Assembly: GCF_001039355.2 (NCBI RefSeq)
Contig: NW_019775556.1
Coordinates: 193,881-257,880 of the forward strand
Length of the DNA: 64,000 bases
Reading direction: 5' to 3'
Source: Lingula anatina
Taxonomy: Eukaryota; Brachiopoda; Lingulata; Lingulida; Lingulidae
In this document: in pieces, positions 12,914 to 24,838 of the stretch
Layout: each line of letters starts with the position of its first letter
How positions within the stretch are numbered: position 1 is the first letter of the stretch
The notes under the pieces: generated by a model
Told to the model about the DNA's origin: nothing
Databases searched by the model: none
Seen by the model: the letters and a program-made list of their open reading frames with translations, nothing else
Program-made: the position numbers and the translations under genes

Positions 12914-13004
12914 ATGGCAACCGGTGGCCAGTATGCTGTCGGCAAAGGAAAACTAAGGCGCCTGTTGCGCAGAATAAGTTTGGCTAGCATTGGAGAGGTT
13001 GTAG
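12914..13004 (+). CDS. Putative small first exon (MATGG exon), copy 1; function unknown
   Basis: ATG opens MATGGQYAVGKGK, followed by an arginine-rich RRLLRRIS and ASIGEVV. It ends in phase 1 at a GTGAGT donor. The block is repeated at 24169-24259 (ATG kept, donor GTAAGT) and 30684-30766 (ATG lost). A second small block with an AG acceptor (CCGCTGGTTGATAAAG) follows each copy by about 100 bases. It may be an alternative 5' exon of asparaginase or a separate short transcript. I found no in-phase acceptor in asparaginase exon 1 that this exon could use with confidence, and I do not recognise the peptide. Confidence 0.35.
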
Positions 13005-13309
13005 GTGAGTTGAAAAAGTACGTGTTTGTGGGTTAGTGTCTTAAGAACATTTAGTTGTTTATCTTACTTTAATGTGACATATGCCTATTGTTTACATATA
13101 GAGAAAACCATTTGTATGAACCGCTGGTTGATAAAGATAAATCATTTCATAGATTAGCTTACATCAACGGGCCTATATTTCAATCACATTGCATTCATTG
13201 CAAATGTAGTGAGAGGAATTTTTGTTGCACCTACAATCTTTCTTTAAAGTTTTATTTTAGTAACAAATTCGAAAGTATCCGTAAGTATTAATTTAGTAAA
13301 TGTTTAGGG

Positions 13310-13345
13310 TTTTTTTTTTTTTTTTTTTTTTGGGGGGGGGGGGGG
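13310..13345 (+). repeat. Poly-T / poly-G tract
   Basis: An uninterrupted run of about 22 T followed directly by about 14 G lies just upstream of asparaginase copy A exon 1. It is a simple-sequence tract and could be a sequencing weak point. Confidence 0.9.
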
Positions 13346-13443
13346 ACTCAGAATTGGGAGCGTCTTAGATGGTATCTGTGACTCTCTTGTGCAAAGAGAT
13401 AAGAAAAAGTGAAGCGGACGATGCAATCATTATCTCGAGTAAA

Positions 13444-16400
13444 ATGGCATGCAATCTAGTAACGTCGAGCAATGGTACTTGTTCCGTTACCTCCGACTTT
13501 GAAGGGAAGTCTTTCTCCATAGATCCTTCATACAAACCGAAGAAGTTAAAGACAAGCGACACAGAACTGAAGAGCATTGATCTCGACTACAAACATGAAT
13601 CGAGAGTTCTGGCCCTGTACACAGGTGGAACGATTGGCATGTGTATTCATGATGGAGGTAACAGTGTCAGTAATGACGCAATATTTGATCATAATCTTTT
13701 AATCACTTTGTTAAAAACAATATAGACAACCTGGTCTAATTTTATTTAAGCAGTATGTGTCGGTGTTTATAAAAAGTGTATGTACTGTATACATGATTTT
13801 GCATGTTAATTTTTAGCACGAAAATTCATGCGTAAGCACTTCTATTGACAATTCTCATATGTACTGGCTGTTAGCACGGCCTGTACATATCAAAATCGTC
13901 AATAGGAGTGCTAACGCATGAATTTTCATGCTAGGTCATTTTAGTCGTCACGTTTCCGTTTTATCTTATACCGTACATGTAACGTACTAGTACTTAATCA
14001 CCTATGAATCATTGACTCACCTCATGACCTGTATATACACCACATCTTTAATATACACAGCTGTGAAGGAATATTCCATTTACAAAATGACTGATTCCTA
14101 ATTAAAATGAATAAACAGATATGATTACAGGTTGCTGGATCCGCCACCCAGTAATTACCTGTATTGCATCAATTTTTTCAATAGTTGATGTCATAATGAC
14201 ACCCCTTCCTTTCATTTGATTATATTTGTGGTTCATTTTACATGTATTTAAGCATTAGTAAACAACTTTTTTGATATGGTATTATATTTTCTTTATAGTT
14301 TATACCCCAGAACCAAACTTTCTTGTCAGTGAGTTAAGAAAATTATCAATATTCCATGACCAGGAGTACTTAGTTAAACACAGTATATGTGATGGAGGTC
14401 AAACACCAACCCCATGGATGCAGTCACCATTGTGTATGCCGTGAGTAATTCATTTCAGCAATAATTATGACGTGCCCCACTCAGATTACACTAAAAAGCT
14501 TTTTAAGATTAGGGAAAATATAGAGGCTCATTTATGTCACCCATCTGTTTTATTTCCAAGGTTTGGAATCAAATATTTGAGCAAAAACTATTTAAAAAAG
14601 ATATTGATCCCATGACTACATTCACATTTTCAAAGTCAAAAAAGAGACAAACCAACTTATAACACATTTTGCAAAATAGATTATACTTATGGAGTGTATC
14701 AGTTAAGGCATTACATACACTATATAAACAAAATAAAACCTTCATAATATACTTTTTTTTTCAGTTTAAGCAAGGAAAAGAAAAATGTAGTATATTGTGT
14801 GTATGAGTATGAGCCCCTGCTGGATTCCTCCAATATGACCATGGATGACTGGGCTAGGATTGCCTCAGACATTAAGGTAAATCTAAGAGTCCAGTGCATC
14901 TGCTTCTTTTTGAATCCTTTCAGTATTAGAAAAAGTGACAATTTTTTTATACATTGTGTGCATGCTTTATTTTATTATAATTATTTTTTATTATTGTTTT
15001 TCTTTTTAATTCTGTAAACATGACAGTTTTTTTTTCATTCAGACTTACTATGAGGATTTTGATGGGTTTGTTATACTTCATGGGACAGATACTATGGCCT
15101 ACACAGCCTCAGCTTTGTCTTTCATGTTTGAGAACCTGGGAAAACCTATCATTCTTACTGGCTCACAGGTAAGTTTTTGTTCTCATTATTGAGGCATTAA
15201 GAAAATCACATTAGAACGCGATAAAAATACCCTTCCCCCTATGCCACCCCTACACACAAGTACACACACACACACACACGTGTGGGCCAACATACATTTA
15301 TGGATTGCATCACCTTCCATGAAAATCAAAGTCAAATTGTGGTTAAAATGAACAGAATATTAGGTACTGCATAAGTTGGTAATGCTAGAAATTGGGTTTT
15401 TATCTTTGAAAAACTGTGCCCTTTTTAGCATAAGAAAATTTAGCAGGTGAATTTTCAAATATTTCCTATATAGTGTACACAAAAGAGAGATATATCACAG
15501 AAAAGGAGATAATATCTTTATCTATTCATTTCATCAATCTAAATTTTCAGCATGTGGCTTACTACCAAATGCTGTTTGCTTATTTATTCAGATTCCTATC
15601 TTTGAGACTCGTAGTGACGGCAGGGATAATCTTCTTGGTGCTCTCATTATGGCTGGAAACTACTGCATTCCAGAGGTAACACATTCTCAGTGTGTATGTG
15701 TGTATTGATATGTATTCTGCACAAAGTCTTTTAATTGCTAAAAATGCAATATAAGTTAAGTTTCACATTCAGTATAATAATACTTAAAAGGATAAAGTCA
15801 GTATGAGATTGCAAATATTGATCTTTTTCATTAAGCAGCTTTTAAAGCATTTAATTTACTACATTGAAATGAATGAAAACCAAAGTTTTTTATGAACAAA
15901 GTACATACTTTATCCGGATCTTGATTCTATAGAGTTTTTTTTTATTTCTAGGTAATGATATTTTTCAACAATAAGCTTCTTAGAGGAAACCGTTCAACCA
16001 AATTTGATAGTAGCAGTTTTGATGCATTCCATTCCCCAAACTTTCCTCCCCTTGCTGTTTTAGAGACTAAGATTCATGGTATGATATTTAAAACTTATAA
16101 AAATGTGTATTTGAAAGTATTAAGGTGAATATCATTTCTTCAGAAATTCCATTTTAAAAATAAATTGTTTATAACAAGTTTGATTCTTGTTTTCTATCTC
16201 AGTTACAATGTACTGTACTAGATTGACTGTCTATTTTAGGTTTGTACCCATGATATGATTCACATGGTACAATATGTATTTCAAGTTTTTCTTGATTTTA
16301 TGTTTACTTACAGTGGATTGGGATGAGATTTTTACAAGCAACACCACTCAAAAATGTACCCTGCATACAAACCTTTGTCCTAGTGTGGGATTACTCCGTC

Positions 16401-16717
16401 TTTTCCCCAGCATCACCACCGCTACGGTTAGTTGAATAAGTTCTTTTTAGTCAGGTTTGAAAGTTTAAATGTTCTATTGGGTTAAGATCATGAAAAAATG
16501 CTAAAACTAAATGAAACAGTAAATATCCACGCTCTAAGGGAATTATATGGACAATTAAAAAAGATATTCACTAAATGTTTATTTATGCAGGTCATTATAT
16601 CATGTATGGATTTTATATAGAGAGAAATCAATGCTTTAGGTTCAAAGATGTCCAATGTCATAGTAAATTTTCAGATTTTGATAAGAATTTTGATTATTTT
16701 TATTGATAAAGTTTAAA

Positions 16718-16758
<41 letters not shown>

Positions 16759-19700
16759 GGTTCGCCAGTTTTTGGCACCTCCACTCAAGGGAATGGTCCT
16801 GGAATCCTACGGGGCTGGAAATGCTCCAGATTCCAGAAAGGACTTAATGCAAGTGTTCTCAGAGGCCACGGAAAGAGGAGTGCTGCTGCTTAACATCACC
16901 CAGTGTCACAGAGGCTCTGTTAACCCAAGTTATGCCACAGGAAAGGTTTGCTGATAATTAAGAAAAATACTCTTGAAAATGTTATTTTGTTTTTTGTTTT
17001 TTGACACCAATGCAGCAGCTAAGCTTGTGGCTTAGTGTGGTAAGATGTCCTAGGGACCGCTCAGATTGAGAAGAGCCGAGTGCTAGTAAGGCCGTAACCT
17101 AAATATGGCGGACTTACACGAAGACCGCTTAATCCTGTAATGGTCTCTCCGCCTCTTTGATGCCTCCCCATGCGGCGTCCCTGAAGGGGCACAGTAATTA
17201 AATCTTGGCTCAATTCAACTGGTCGAGGGACAACGCGTGGGGAGGCGTGTAAGAGGCGGAGAGACCATTACAGAATTAAGCAGTCTCCCTTTCATGTAGG
17301 TCCGCCATATTTAGGTCTTTACTAGCACTTTGCTCTTCTCAGTCTGAATGGTCCCCTACTTACATATTTTTAGAATACCCAATTCAGTTTGCAAAAATCA
17401 AAGGAAAACTATTATTTTAGATTTTATCAGTTAAGAACTTGTGCATACATATAAGACACTCGCACTTAAAAAAAATAAAAGATGAAAAGTATTTTTATTT
17501 TGCATATGTCCTTAATACACCAATAGATTTGTTAGTTATTGACCTGTGATTTGTATTTTATATTTCCAGGCTTTGATTGATGCAGGCGTGATCCCAGGCT
17601 CCGACATGACACCTGAGGCAGCACTGACCAAGCTGGCCTTTGTAATAGGAAGAGAAGACTGGAGTTTAGAGCACAAGAGGAAGGTAAGAGGAATGTGTTT
17701 TACTATTATTATTATTTATTTTATGATTTAAAAGACTTTATGAAATTTTAATTGTGAATCAAATATTAATGCGCTTGCTAAAGGAATAAAGGGTTTAAAG
17801 GGGCATCCCTGTTGTCATAGCAACAACTACGTATTTTAGTTTGATAGAGAGTATTTGTGCAATGAAGTGAATGTTCAGGGAATCTTTTTTGAAATTTGAA
17901 GCAATGCCTTTGTTTGGCACCCTGAGCTTCAGAGATAACTTGACACTAACCTCTTCACAATAGCCTATCTTCATCGTGTCAAGTTACCTCTGACGAAAAT
18001 AGTTTGACCTAGTTTATATAAGCCAATCAAATCCCAGTTTCGAAAAATTTTCACCAAAGTTTGGTGAAAACGCTTATTGGTTGACCGTCAATCGGTAATC
18101 CTCGGCTGATTCCGCAAGCTCCATACTAACAACAAAGTTATTGTCGAGTGCGGAGACATCCGAGTAGTGCCGAGTGCATAACCGTACACAAAAAGCATGG
18201 CGTCTTCTACGAGTGACTACGTAAAATAATTTGTTAAGTTATCTCTTGATTCTTTGCAAAATATGAGTATATCGGAATTGAAACCAGAGCAGTTTGAGGC
18301 CCTGCATCATTATCTACTGAGGGATGATGTATTTTGCGTGCTGCCCACAGGTTACGGCAAGTCCCTGATATTGAGCCTTATCTCTGATTGGTCCGGATTT
18401 GAACAAAGTGCGCTTTGACTCGTTCGCGTTCATTGGCTAGATCGTTCAATGAGTCATTGAGTGCGGGCTTTAAATTTGATTGGCGGGCGGCGGGGGCAAT
18501 CGAATGTGGTCAGAGGTAACTTGACACGATGATGATAGGCTATAGAGAAGAGGTTAGTGTCAAGTTATCTCTGAAGCTCAGGGTGTTGTTTGGTGGAACA
18601 TGTGAAAATATAGAACAAAAGGCTTTATCAAGATTTTCCCAGCAAGTGAGGGTTGCTGCAAGGAGTAGAATAGGAGACTGTGGCATATTTTGAGTAATGA
18701 CTGTAGTGTGATGTGCATACATGTTTTTTGTTTTGTTTTGTAGAAGTTATCCCAGAACATCCGTGGTGAATTGAAAACTGCAAGGACAGAGAGCTTGGTG
18801 TCAGATTTCAAACTTATCGACAGTTTAGGCAAGCTGATGAAAATTAGCTCCAAAGAAGCAAGTTACTTTACTTTTATTATTATTTAAATTAATTGAGTAT
18901 TGATTATTGTTCTCAATAAAATAATCATCTAAGACATTCAAATGATGTTGTAATGCTTTAGGTAGAATATACCTTGATTAGTTATACAATTTCTTTGTTT
19001 CAGTACAAAGACTATACAGAAAAAATAAAAAGAAGAAACTTAATTTATGTTTGTGTTTTTATAGGAAATGCAAACACTGAAGGATGCCATATTTCCATCA
19101 TTGATGTGCACTGCAGCCCAAAATGGTGATCTGGCCGTACTCCAAAAAATTAGAGAAGGGGTTAGAAATCTCTTTGTTTTCTTGTGCATATAGTTGTCTT
19201 CCTCAACTTTGAACAATTTTGCTTCGCATCAAGCACTCGATTTTTCTTGAATATATATTCTAAAATTTAAGGTGTCTATTTTTATCCTTAAACTTGAATT
19301 TGTCATAATTGTTATTATTACTATTATTAGTCTTATGAAGAAGAATGATATGTCACACCTGTTGAAGATGATATGGTGATGCAATGCAGAATTATAGGTT
19401 TAAACCCCTTTTCTTTTTAATGTTTGAAATAAAGATTTCATTTCCCAAAGGGAGGTCACATAGGCATGGTGGACTACAGTGGCAGGAGTCCTCTTCACAT
19501 TGCCTGTGGGAAAGGTCACTTCCACATTGTCCAGTATCTGCTACAGCATGGCGCTCCTCTCCATGTTAGGGACAACAATGGACGGTCACCTTTGTACGAT
19601 GCAGTCAAGTTGAAACATCTTGATATTGTTCGCCTGCTGGTTCAGACTGGAGCTCATTTGGTTCTACCCCCATATAAATTGGGCTCAGAGTTATGCCTGT

Positions 19701-20662
19701 AGGTTGAAATGAAAAAAGAAAATTTAAATTATAGCACTGATTTTTTCTAGCTACTGCTAGCTGTTATCAATCACTCAAAATTTTTGTTTTAGTCAAATAA
19801 TGGATCATTTAATGATAAAAAGGGTATACTTATAATCAGTTAAAAATTAAGGTGAATTAATTTTCTTTTTTTTTTTAGCTGAAGTGAGAAACATTTTTAC
19901 CAATGGTAACATGGTTCTTTGATGTCTGTATGTAAATGCTTCAAAAAATTATTTTTCCTGATTTTTTTTAAAAATAGATATTTGACTAACTTTGTAGGTC
20001 TGCAGCTCAAGATGATGTGGATTCCCTCAAAGCTTGGGCTTTATCTGGTGCNTTAATTTTCTTTTTTTTTTTTAGCTGAAGTGAGAAACATTTTTACCAA
20101 TGGTAACATGGTTCTTTGATGTCTGTATGTAAATGCTTCAAAAAATTATTTTTCCTGATTTTTTTTAAAAATAGATATTTGACTAACTTTGTAGGTCTGC
20201 AGCTCAAGATGATGTGGATTCCCTCAAAGCTTGGGCTTTATCTGGTGCTAATCTAAGTCAGGGCGACTACGACGGAAGAACTGCACTACATGTTGTAAGG
20301 AAAACCTGTTAAAAACTCTTACTATATACTTTTCATGTCACAAAATACTCATATTTCTTCACTGTGTAAATGAACATGGACGCTGAGACCTGCAACCCTT
20401 TTAATGTCCATTTTGAAATTTTGTCATATGACATTTGATTTAAAAAAAACAATTATTGGGTAATTTTTTTCAGGCAGCTTCTCATGGACATCAAGATTCA
20501 GTGGAGTTTCTGTTAGAACAAGGGGTAAGTGTCACAGCAGAAGATAGGTTTGGATATACTCCACTCAAGGAGGCAACTGCTAAAGGACACAGAGAAATCT
20601 CCAAGCTGATCCTGGACGCTGTGAAGCCCACTGTTAGCAGAAGCACTTCCACCGACACTTAA
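13444..20662 (+). CDS. ASPG: L-asparaginase with C-terminal ankyrin repeats, copy A (intact)
   Basis: Hydrolyses L-asparagine to aspartate and ammonia; mammalian relatives (ASPG, '60 kDa lysophospholipase') are cytosolic. Coding exons: 13444-13657, 14299-14440, 14765-14876, 15043-15168, 15592-15675, 15952-16078, 16314-16426, 16760-16945, 17570-17683, 18744-18857, 19065-19160, 19451-19698, 20195-20294, 20474-20662; about 654 aa, all phases closing. Catalytic motifs: TGGTIGM in exon 1, [16 protein letters not shown] in exon 4, and the lysine of RGNRSTK in exon 6, as in type I (AnsA-like) enzymes. Exons 11-14 encode about four ankyrin repeats ([20 protein letters not shown]). Intron 10 is GC-AG (GAA then GCAAGT). 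The frame stays open upstream to ATG 13369, but MACN at 13444 aligns with starts in the other copies. Introns hold two transposons (17053-17355, 17918-18585). Confidence 0.93.
13817..13931. mobile_element. Palindromic MITE in asparaginase A intron 1
   Basis: The left arm CACGAAAATTCATGCG and right arm CGCATGAATTTTCATGC are inverted repeats, continuing inward with AGCACTTCTATTGAC/GTCAATAGGAGTGCT. TAG flanks both sides. The corresponding intron stretches after exons 1B, 1C and 1D lack it. Confidence 0.7.
17053..17355. mobile_element. 303-bp TIR transposon in asparaginase A intron 8
   Basis: Terminal inverted repeats of about 24 bp start GGGACC and include TCAGA.TGAGAAGAGC with about three mismatches. 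Long internal arms (GGTCTCTCCGCCTCTT and its complement) make it strongly foldback. It is flanked by CTA on both sides (17050-17052 and 17356-17358). The paralogous introns at about 37790 and 58055 are uninterrupted (GTCCTAC), which proves insertion with a 3-bp target duplication. Confidence 0.85.
17918..18585. mobile_element. hAT-like non-autonomous transposon carrying helicase fragment
   Basis: Terminal inverted repeats of about 75 bp begin CACCCTGAGCTTCAGAG. An 8-bp duplication TTGTTTGG lies at 17910-17917 and 18586-18593. The same intron in copies B, C and D reads straight through (CTTTATTTG then AGAACAT), giving an empty site. 8-bp duplications and ends starting CA are typical of hAT elements. 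No transposase is present; a short helicase-derived segment occupies the middle (18197-18386). Confidence 0.85.
18197..18386 (+). pseudogene. RecQ-like helicase N-terminal fragment inside transposon
   Basis: From ATG 18197 the frame reads [10 protein letters not shown], then a TAA stop at 18227-18229, then in the same frame [17 protein letters not shown] and [21 protein letters not shown] resembles the RecQ-family Q motif, and PTGYGKS is helicase motif I (Walker A). No later helicase motifs are present, so this is a captured and broken first exon, not an active enzyme. The gene class is clear; the parent gene is not in this window. Confidence 0.75.
19868..20236 (+). repeat. 185-bp tandem duplication across a single-N assembly join
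   Basis: Sequence 19868-20051, including the first half of asparaginase exon 13, repeats directly after an N at 20052. The first copy of the exon (19998-20051) is cut off at the N; the second (20195-20294) is complete. Copy B has only one. This most likely reflects two contigs placed end to end without merging their overlap, not biology. Confidence 0.8.
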
Positions 20663-21595
20663 CTTATTTATTGTCCTGTATGAATGTAATATAAAATATG
20701 AAAACACCTGATTGTGTGCTGCATTTTAATAATGCTAATTATTTGCACTGTTTTGGTATTTTGACTATTTGATGAAAGAAGATATTGTGCTGTAAGATTA
20801 CTAGTCCTAAGAGGCTTTTTTTCTTATCTTATAAATGTTTAAGGTACATTGCCTGTTTTAGAGTTTCCCATAGTCATACTTACTATGTCTGCAAATCCTG
20901 CAGAGCTACTGTTATTTCACAATTCAGACCTAAAAAAATTAAATATATGGGAAATCACAGTCTTCTAAATGAGTGGCCATTCATTTAGAACTATAACAAT
21001 TATCAAAATAGAATATAAAACCCAAGTGCAGGAGCAACTAAACAATGATTCTGAAGTAGGACAAAAAGCACATATGTACATAATTTCTATTATTAGTGTG
21101 TAGCATCTTTTTACAAATACCAGGTATTTTTACCATACCAAATAATTCCAGTATGATAATTATCAGTGCACGTCGACATACCTCAAACCATTTCAGTTCC
21201 ATTTTTAAATCTTTTTGCAAATTATATGTTGATGTATGAACATAACAGAGTATCTTTTATTTAATTTGACCTTCTGGAGGTACGTGTATATCGTTTTATT
21301 CCTTATTATATGAAGGTGTTTTTTAGTACGAATCTCAGATTTTCTTAGGGGAAGTTATTAGTTGCCATAAAGTGTCACAAAAATCCTGTTTATACTTTAC
21401 AAGGTTAATTCTTAGGTTTTCTCATTCAGGTATTAGTATTCCCCTTTCATTAAAACAATTGTAAGGCTTTTTTGTAGGATAGGTACATTAAAGCTGAATG
21501 TGTGCAATATACCAATTATCAAAGCTTTTTTGTTTAACCTTTTTTCACATTATAATTTGTTTCATCTTCATTCCAGGAAAAAGGTGTACATTATA

Positions 21596-21657
<62 letters not shown>

Positions 21658-21880
21658 TTTCCTAAAATATTTTTATTTGTCACAAACTATTAACATTGGT
21701 ACATGCACTTGTATAACTGTTTTTAGAAATTATTTCTCATTTTAAGTAATGTTGATTTTTTCTTTAATTTATACATTTGTTTACCTGAAACAAAATAAAA
21801 AGTACACAGTTAACTTGTGTAAGTTTGTCACCTAAAGCTTAATAAATTATATATGTTACTGTCTAGAAGTAATACTTTTT
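20663..21880 (+). other. ASPG: Asparaginase A 3' UTR and flank
   Basis: AT-rich and non-coding, paralleling 40126-41350 downstream of copy B. It holds a (TA)n run at 21600-21652 and AATAAA at about 21794-21799. The reading frame across the (TA)n run is an artefact. Confidence 0.5.
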
Positions 21881-22015
21881 CTCATATGTTTCATCTTTAA
21901 ATTGCTGCTCATGTGAACATTGCATGGTGTCTGTTTTCTGTAACTTGGTTTCTGGGGTGTTGAAAATGCAGAATATTTTTAAACACAAATGTGGGATTTC
22001 ACTTCTCTTCGAGTT
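21880..22015 (-). pseudogene. Decayed relic of the 55.2-kb gene's 3' end
   Basis: Read on the minus strand this gives REVKSHICV, a stop, then YSAFSTPQK and YRKQTPCNVHM. This matches residues near the C-terminus encoded at 55540-55660 but is interrupted by a stop. The intact gene lies convergent to asparaginase copy C, so this fragment was carried along when the asparaginase unit duplicated. Confidence 0.7.
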
Positions 22016-22351
22016 TTTAACCATTTAGACCTGACAGGTTTTCTCAGGTCCAGAACGACAGGCCTCGGATGCAAGGCCGACCATCGCCCCCTTGGTGTGG
22101 GTGACAAATTTTTGGTGTTTTGTAAAGCACACAGTGCCCTTTAAATTTGGTACGGTTTAGAACTATGGTTTAGCTAGTCAAAATTCTAATTTCAAGAGGG
22201 GAATATTGGTATGATATTTTTTTCAGAAACCGAAGCCCCCCCCCCCCTCTAAATCCGCCTCTGAGTAGGCGAATATTCCACGTCTTCCTCTTCAGAATCT
22301 CCGTTAGATTCGTTCATGCGGCTTTGTTTACATTGCAAGGCCTGGTGGGAA

Positions 22352-22363
22352 GGTCACGTGACC
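22352..22363. promoter_or_regulatory. Palindromic E-box (CLEAR-like) GGTCACGTGACC
   Basis: A perfect 12-bp palindrome contains GTCACGTGAC, the form bound by USF/TFEB-class bHLH proteins. An ATTGG (inverted CCAAT) lies about 20 bases downstream in TTGATTGGTTAA. No gene start can be tied to it; it lies about 1.8 kb upstream of the exon at 24169. Confidence 0.35.
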
Positions 22364-22659
22364 CCCTTTCCGTTGTTTTGATTGGTTAAAAGGATCGAAC
22401 GGCAGGCCATTCATTTTGATATTTCGACGTACAATCGCGATTATCTATTTGTTGGCGCATCTTTCGTGGTGTGAAATATCTTGTGGAAATTTCTTAACTG
22501 ATTATCTTCGTGCACAGTGAAAATTGTCTGACCCTGTGATTCTTTTAAGGCAATGAAACGATAATCCACTGTAGGTAGGCACCAAACACCAAAAATAAAT
22601 CGGGGCGAATTTGCGGTAATTAGGTACACCCGCGAATTTGATTCGAGGTCAAGACGTCA

Positions 22660-24168
22660 CGGCAGCGTTTTTGCTCTGAAAATAGTATTTTTGATTTCAA
22701 GATCTTCACCTGAACCGCTATCAACACTGTTTTAGCGCATGTTTAATCACAGCTAAGATCTAGATCTTAGATCACAGCTAGAAGTGCTACAATCTCTTGC
22801 TAGGAAATCTTTTTGAAAAGCTTCCGATTTTATCAGTAAAGAGACGAAATAATGCCTCTGGTAGGCCTACATAGCAATTAACGGCCCGCAGCTCATAATA
22901 AAGAAAATTATAAAAGCGAACGTTGGCACCATGTTGTACTGCAGTAGTGCACACCTTTTATGAAAATATCTTAGGCCTCTTAGGTCCGGAGTCATCTTAC
23001 ACAAACCAAGGAGTTATAACTCGTTGGTTAAACTGACAATAAACGGGGGCGTAGCATAAAAGTACAAGCGTTTGCAGTTGTGAATAAAAGAACGAAAAAG
23101 GGGATTTTTCTTGAATTTTATTGCGTTAATACATAAAAAAATATTTTACATAAACGGGAGGGAAGCAATTTTGATCAATTTAGGCCAATTTAATGTATTG
23201 ATCTATTGAAGTGATAGAAGATTCATAAACAGGGATCACATAATTTGTAGGATAAGAGATAGGCCTATACTCAGACCAGTTCAAGCCGATCAGCGCGCGT
23301 AGGCCTAATTTGCAGTCGCCGGTCAGCGTAAAATGACTAAAATGAGTGCCGTGACCAAGGCATTGTTGGACGGCAGAGAAATATGAACGTGAATTTCAGA
23401 CATTCTGGAAGCCAAGGCTTCTATAAAAACCAAGTGAATGAATGAATGAATGAATAGTATTAAAACTAGGGGCAATTATATTCCACTAGGATCCGGGATC
23501 AATAACGTTTGAGCCTAAATTGTATGGAAACGAATGAGATGCTTTCAAAATAAATTGAATTTTGCAATTTGTTACCATTTTATGACTTCCAAAAACTTGT
23601 AAAAGGAAGGCAGGAATGAATTTAGTCCCGATGAAATGTGCATGATAATGTGGAAAACGTGTTTAGACAAAATGTTTAGAATGAAAAAATATATATTTTA
23701 GTAAATGTTGTACGTTTTGGACATTTAAAAAATCCAAAAGTATTGAAAACGCGGCGAAAGTCCGTTTTCCATGGGTATTCTCCGTGGGTACACTGTACTT
23801 CATTTAAAGGGTTGTGCGTGACCTTGAAAACTTGCATAATATTTACAGATTAGTTTGTTGACTATAAAAAAGTAGGTGAGATACGTGCCGTGAAATAGGT
23901 GCCCACGTAACCCTGTTACTTGGTGCGAAATTGCATTGTCCGTTCTTTACAACTCAAACGCATTCAGCCTACTCTTAGGGTCAAAACGCACTGAATATTT
24001 CGCTTGACTTTCGTCGAATATGTAATTTGGAAAAGTGCCAGTGCTGAGCAGCGATCTGTTGTGATGGTTTTATTTTGGTCAGCATTTAAACGAACAGTGC
24101 TATATTTTGGAAAATGCCAGGCGTTTTTATTTGGCCCAATTTTAAAATTCTATTTTTTGCTTTAAAAA
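22660..24168. repeat. Second copy of asparaginase upstream block
   Basis: Diverged direct duplicate of about 11340-12913, running to the MATGG exon. It lacks the insertions at 11679-11893 and about 12564-12760. A short (AATG)n run lies at about 23430-23455. No other gene is seen. Confidence 0.65.
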
Positions 24169-24259
24169 ATGGCAACCGGTGGCCTATATGCTGTCGGCAA
24201 AGGAAAACCAAGGCGCCTGTTGCGCAGAATAAGTGTGGCTAGCATTGGAGAGGTTGTAG
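24169..24259 (+). CDS. Putative small first exon (MATGG exon), copy 2; function unknown
   Basis: 91-nt block with ATG, reading MATGGLYAVGKGKPRRLLRR and then ISVASIGEVV. It ends in phase 1 at a GTAAGT donor. It keeps length, start and donor relative to the copy at 12914 despite several substitutions. Its downstream companion block (CCGCTGGTTGATAAAG) here keeps a GTAAAA donor. Confidence 0.35.
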
Positions 24260-24642
24260 GTAAGTTGAAAAAGAGTATGTGGGTTAGTGTCTTTAGGACA
24301 TTTAGTTGTTTATCTTACTTTAATGTGACATATGGCAATTGTTTACATATAGAAAAAAAACAAACATTTGTATGAACCGCTGGTTGATAAAGGTAAAATA
24401 TGTCATAGATAATATCAACACCTCCTACATGTATTTCAAGCACAGAGGATTGCAGATGCAGTGAGTGGAATTTTAATTCCACCTACAACCTTTCTTAAAA
24501 AACTTATCTTAGTAATAAATTTGAAAGTGTCTGTAATTAATAAATGTTTAGGTTATTTTGGGCTACTCAGAATTAGGAGCGTCTTAGATGGTATCTCTTG
24601 TGCAAAAAGATAACAAGTGAAGTGAACGATGCAATCATTAAA

Positions 24643-24838
24643 ATGGCATGCAAAAATGGTGCTGGTTCCCTTGCCTCCGACTTTGAAGGGAAAACTTCCA
24701 TGGATCCGTCATACAGACCGAAGAAGTTAAAGACAACCGACACGGAAGTGAAGAGCACTGATCTCAACTACAAACATGAATCGAGAGTCCTTGTCCTGTA
24801 CACAGGTGGAACGATTGGCATGCGTATTCACGATGGAG
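24643..24838 (+). CDS. ASPG: Asparaginase first exon, copy 1B (isolated)
   Basis: Encodes MACKNGAGSLASDFEGK and onward to [17 protein letters not shown], ending in phase 1 at a GT donor. This 196-nt exon contains the catalytic-threonine motif. No exon 2 follows before the next first exon (1C) at 28207. It could be an alternative first exon for the exon set beginning at 35115 (phase compatible) or a duplication remnant. The frame remains open upstream of MACK to 24598. Confidence 0.6.

Noticed and set aside
13369-13443. N-terminal extension of asparaginase A to the ATG at 13369
   Set aside because: The frame is open, but copies 1C and 1D have an in-frame stop just before the homologous MA(C/G)N start, so the conserved start was chosen.
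21500-21745. ORF running through a (TA)n microsatellite
   Set aside because: Translation is alternating Tyr/Ile from simple sequence; it lies in the asparaginase 3' flank with no coding signal.
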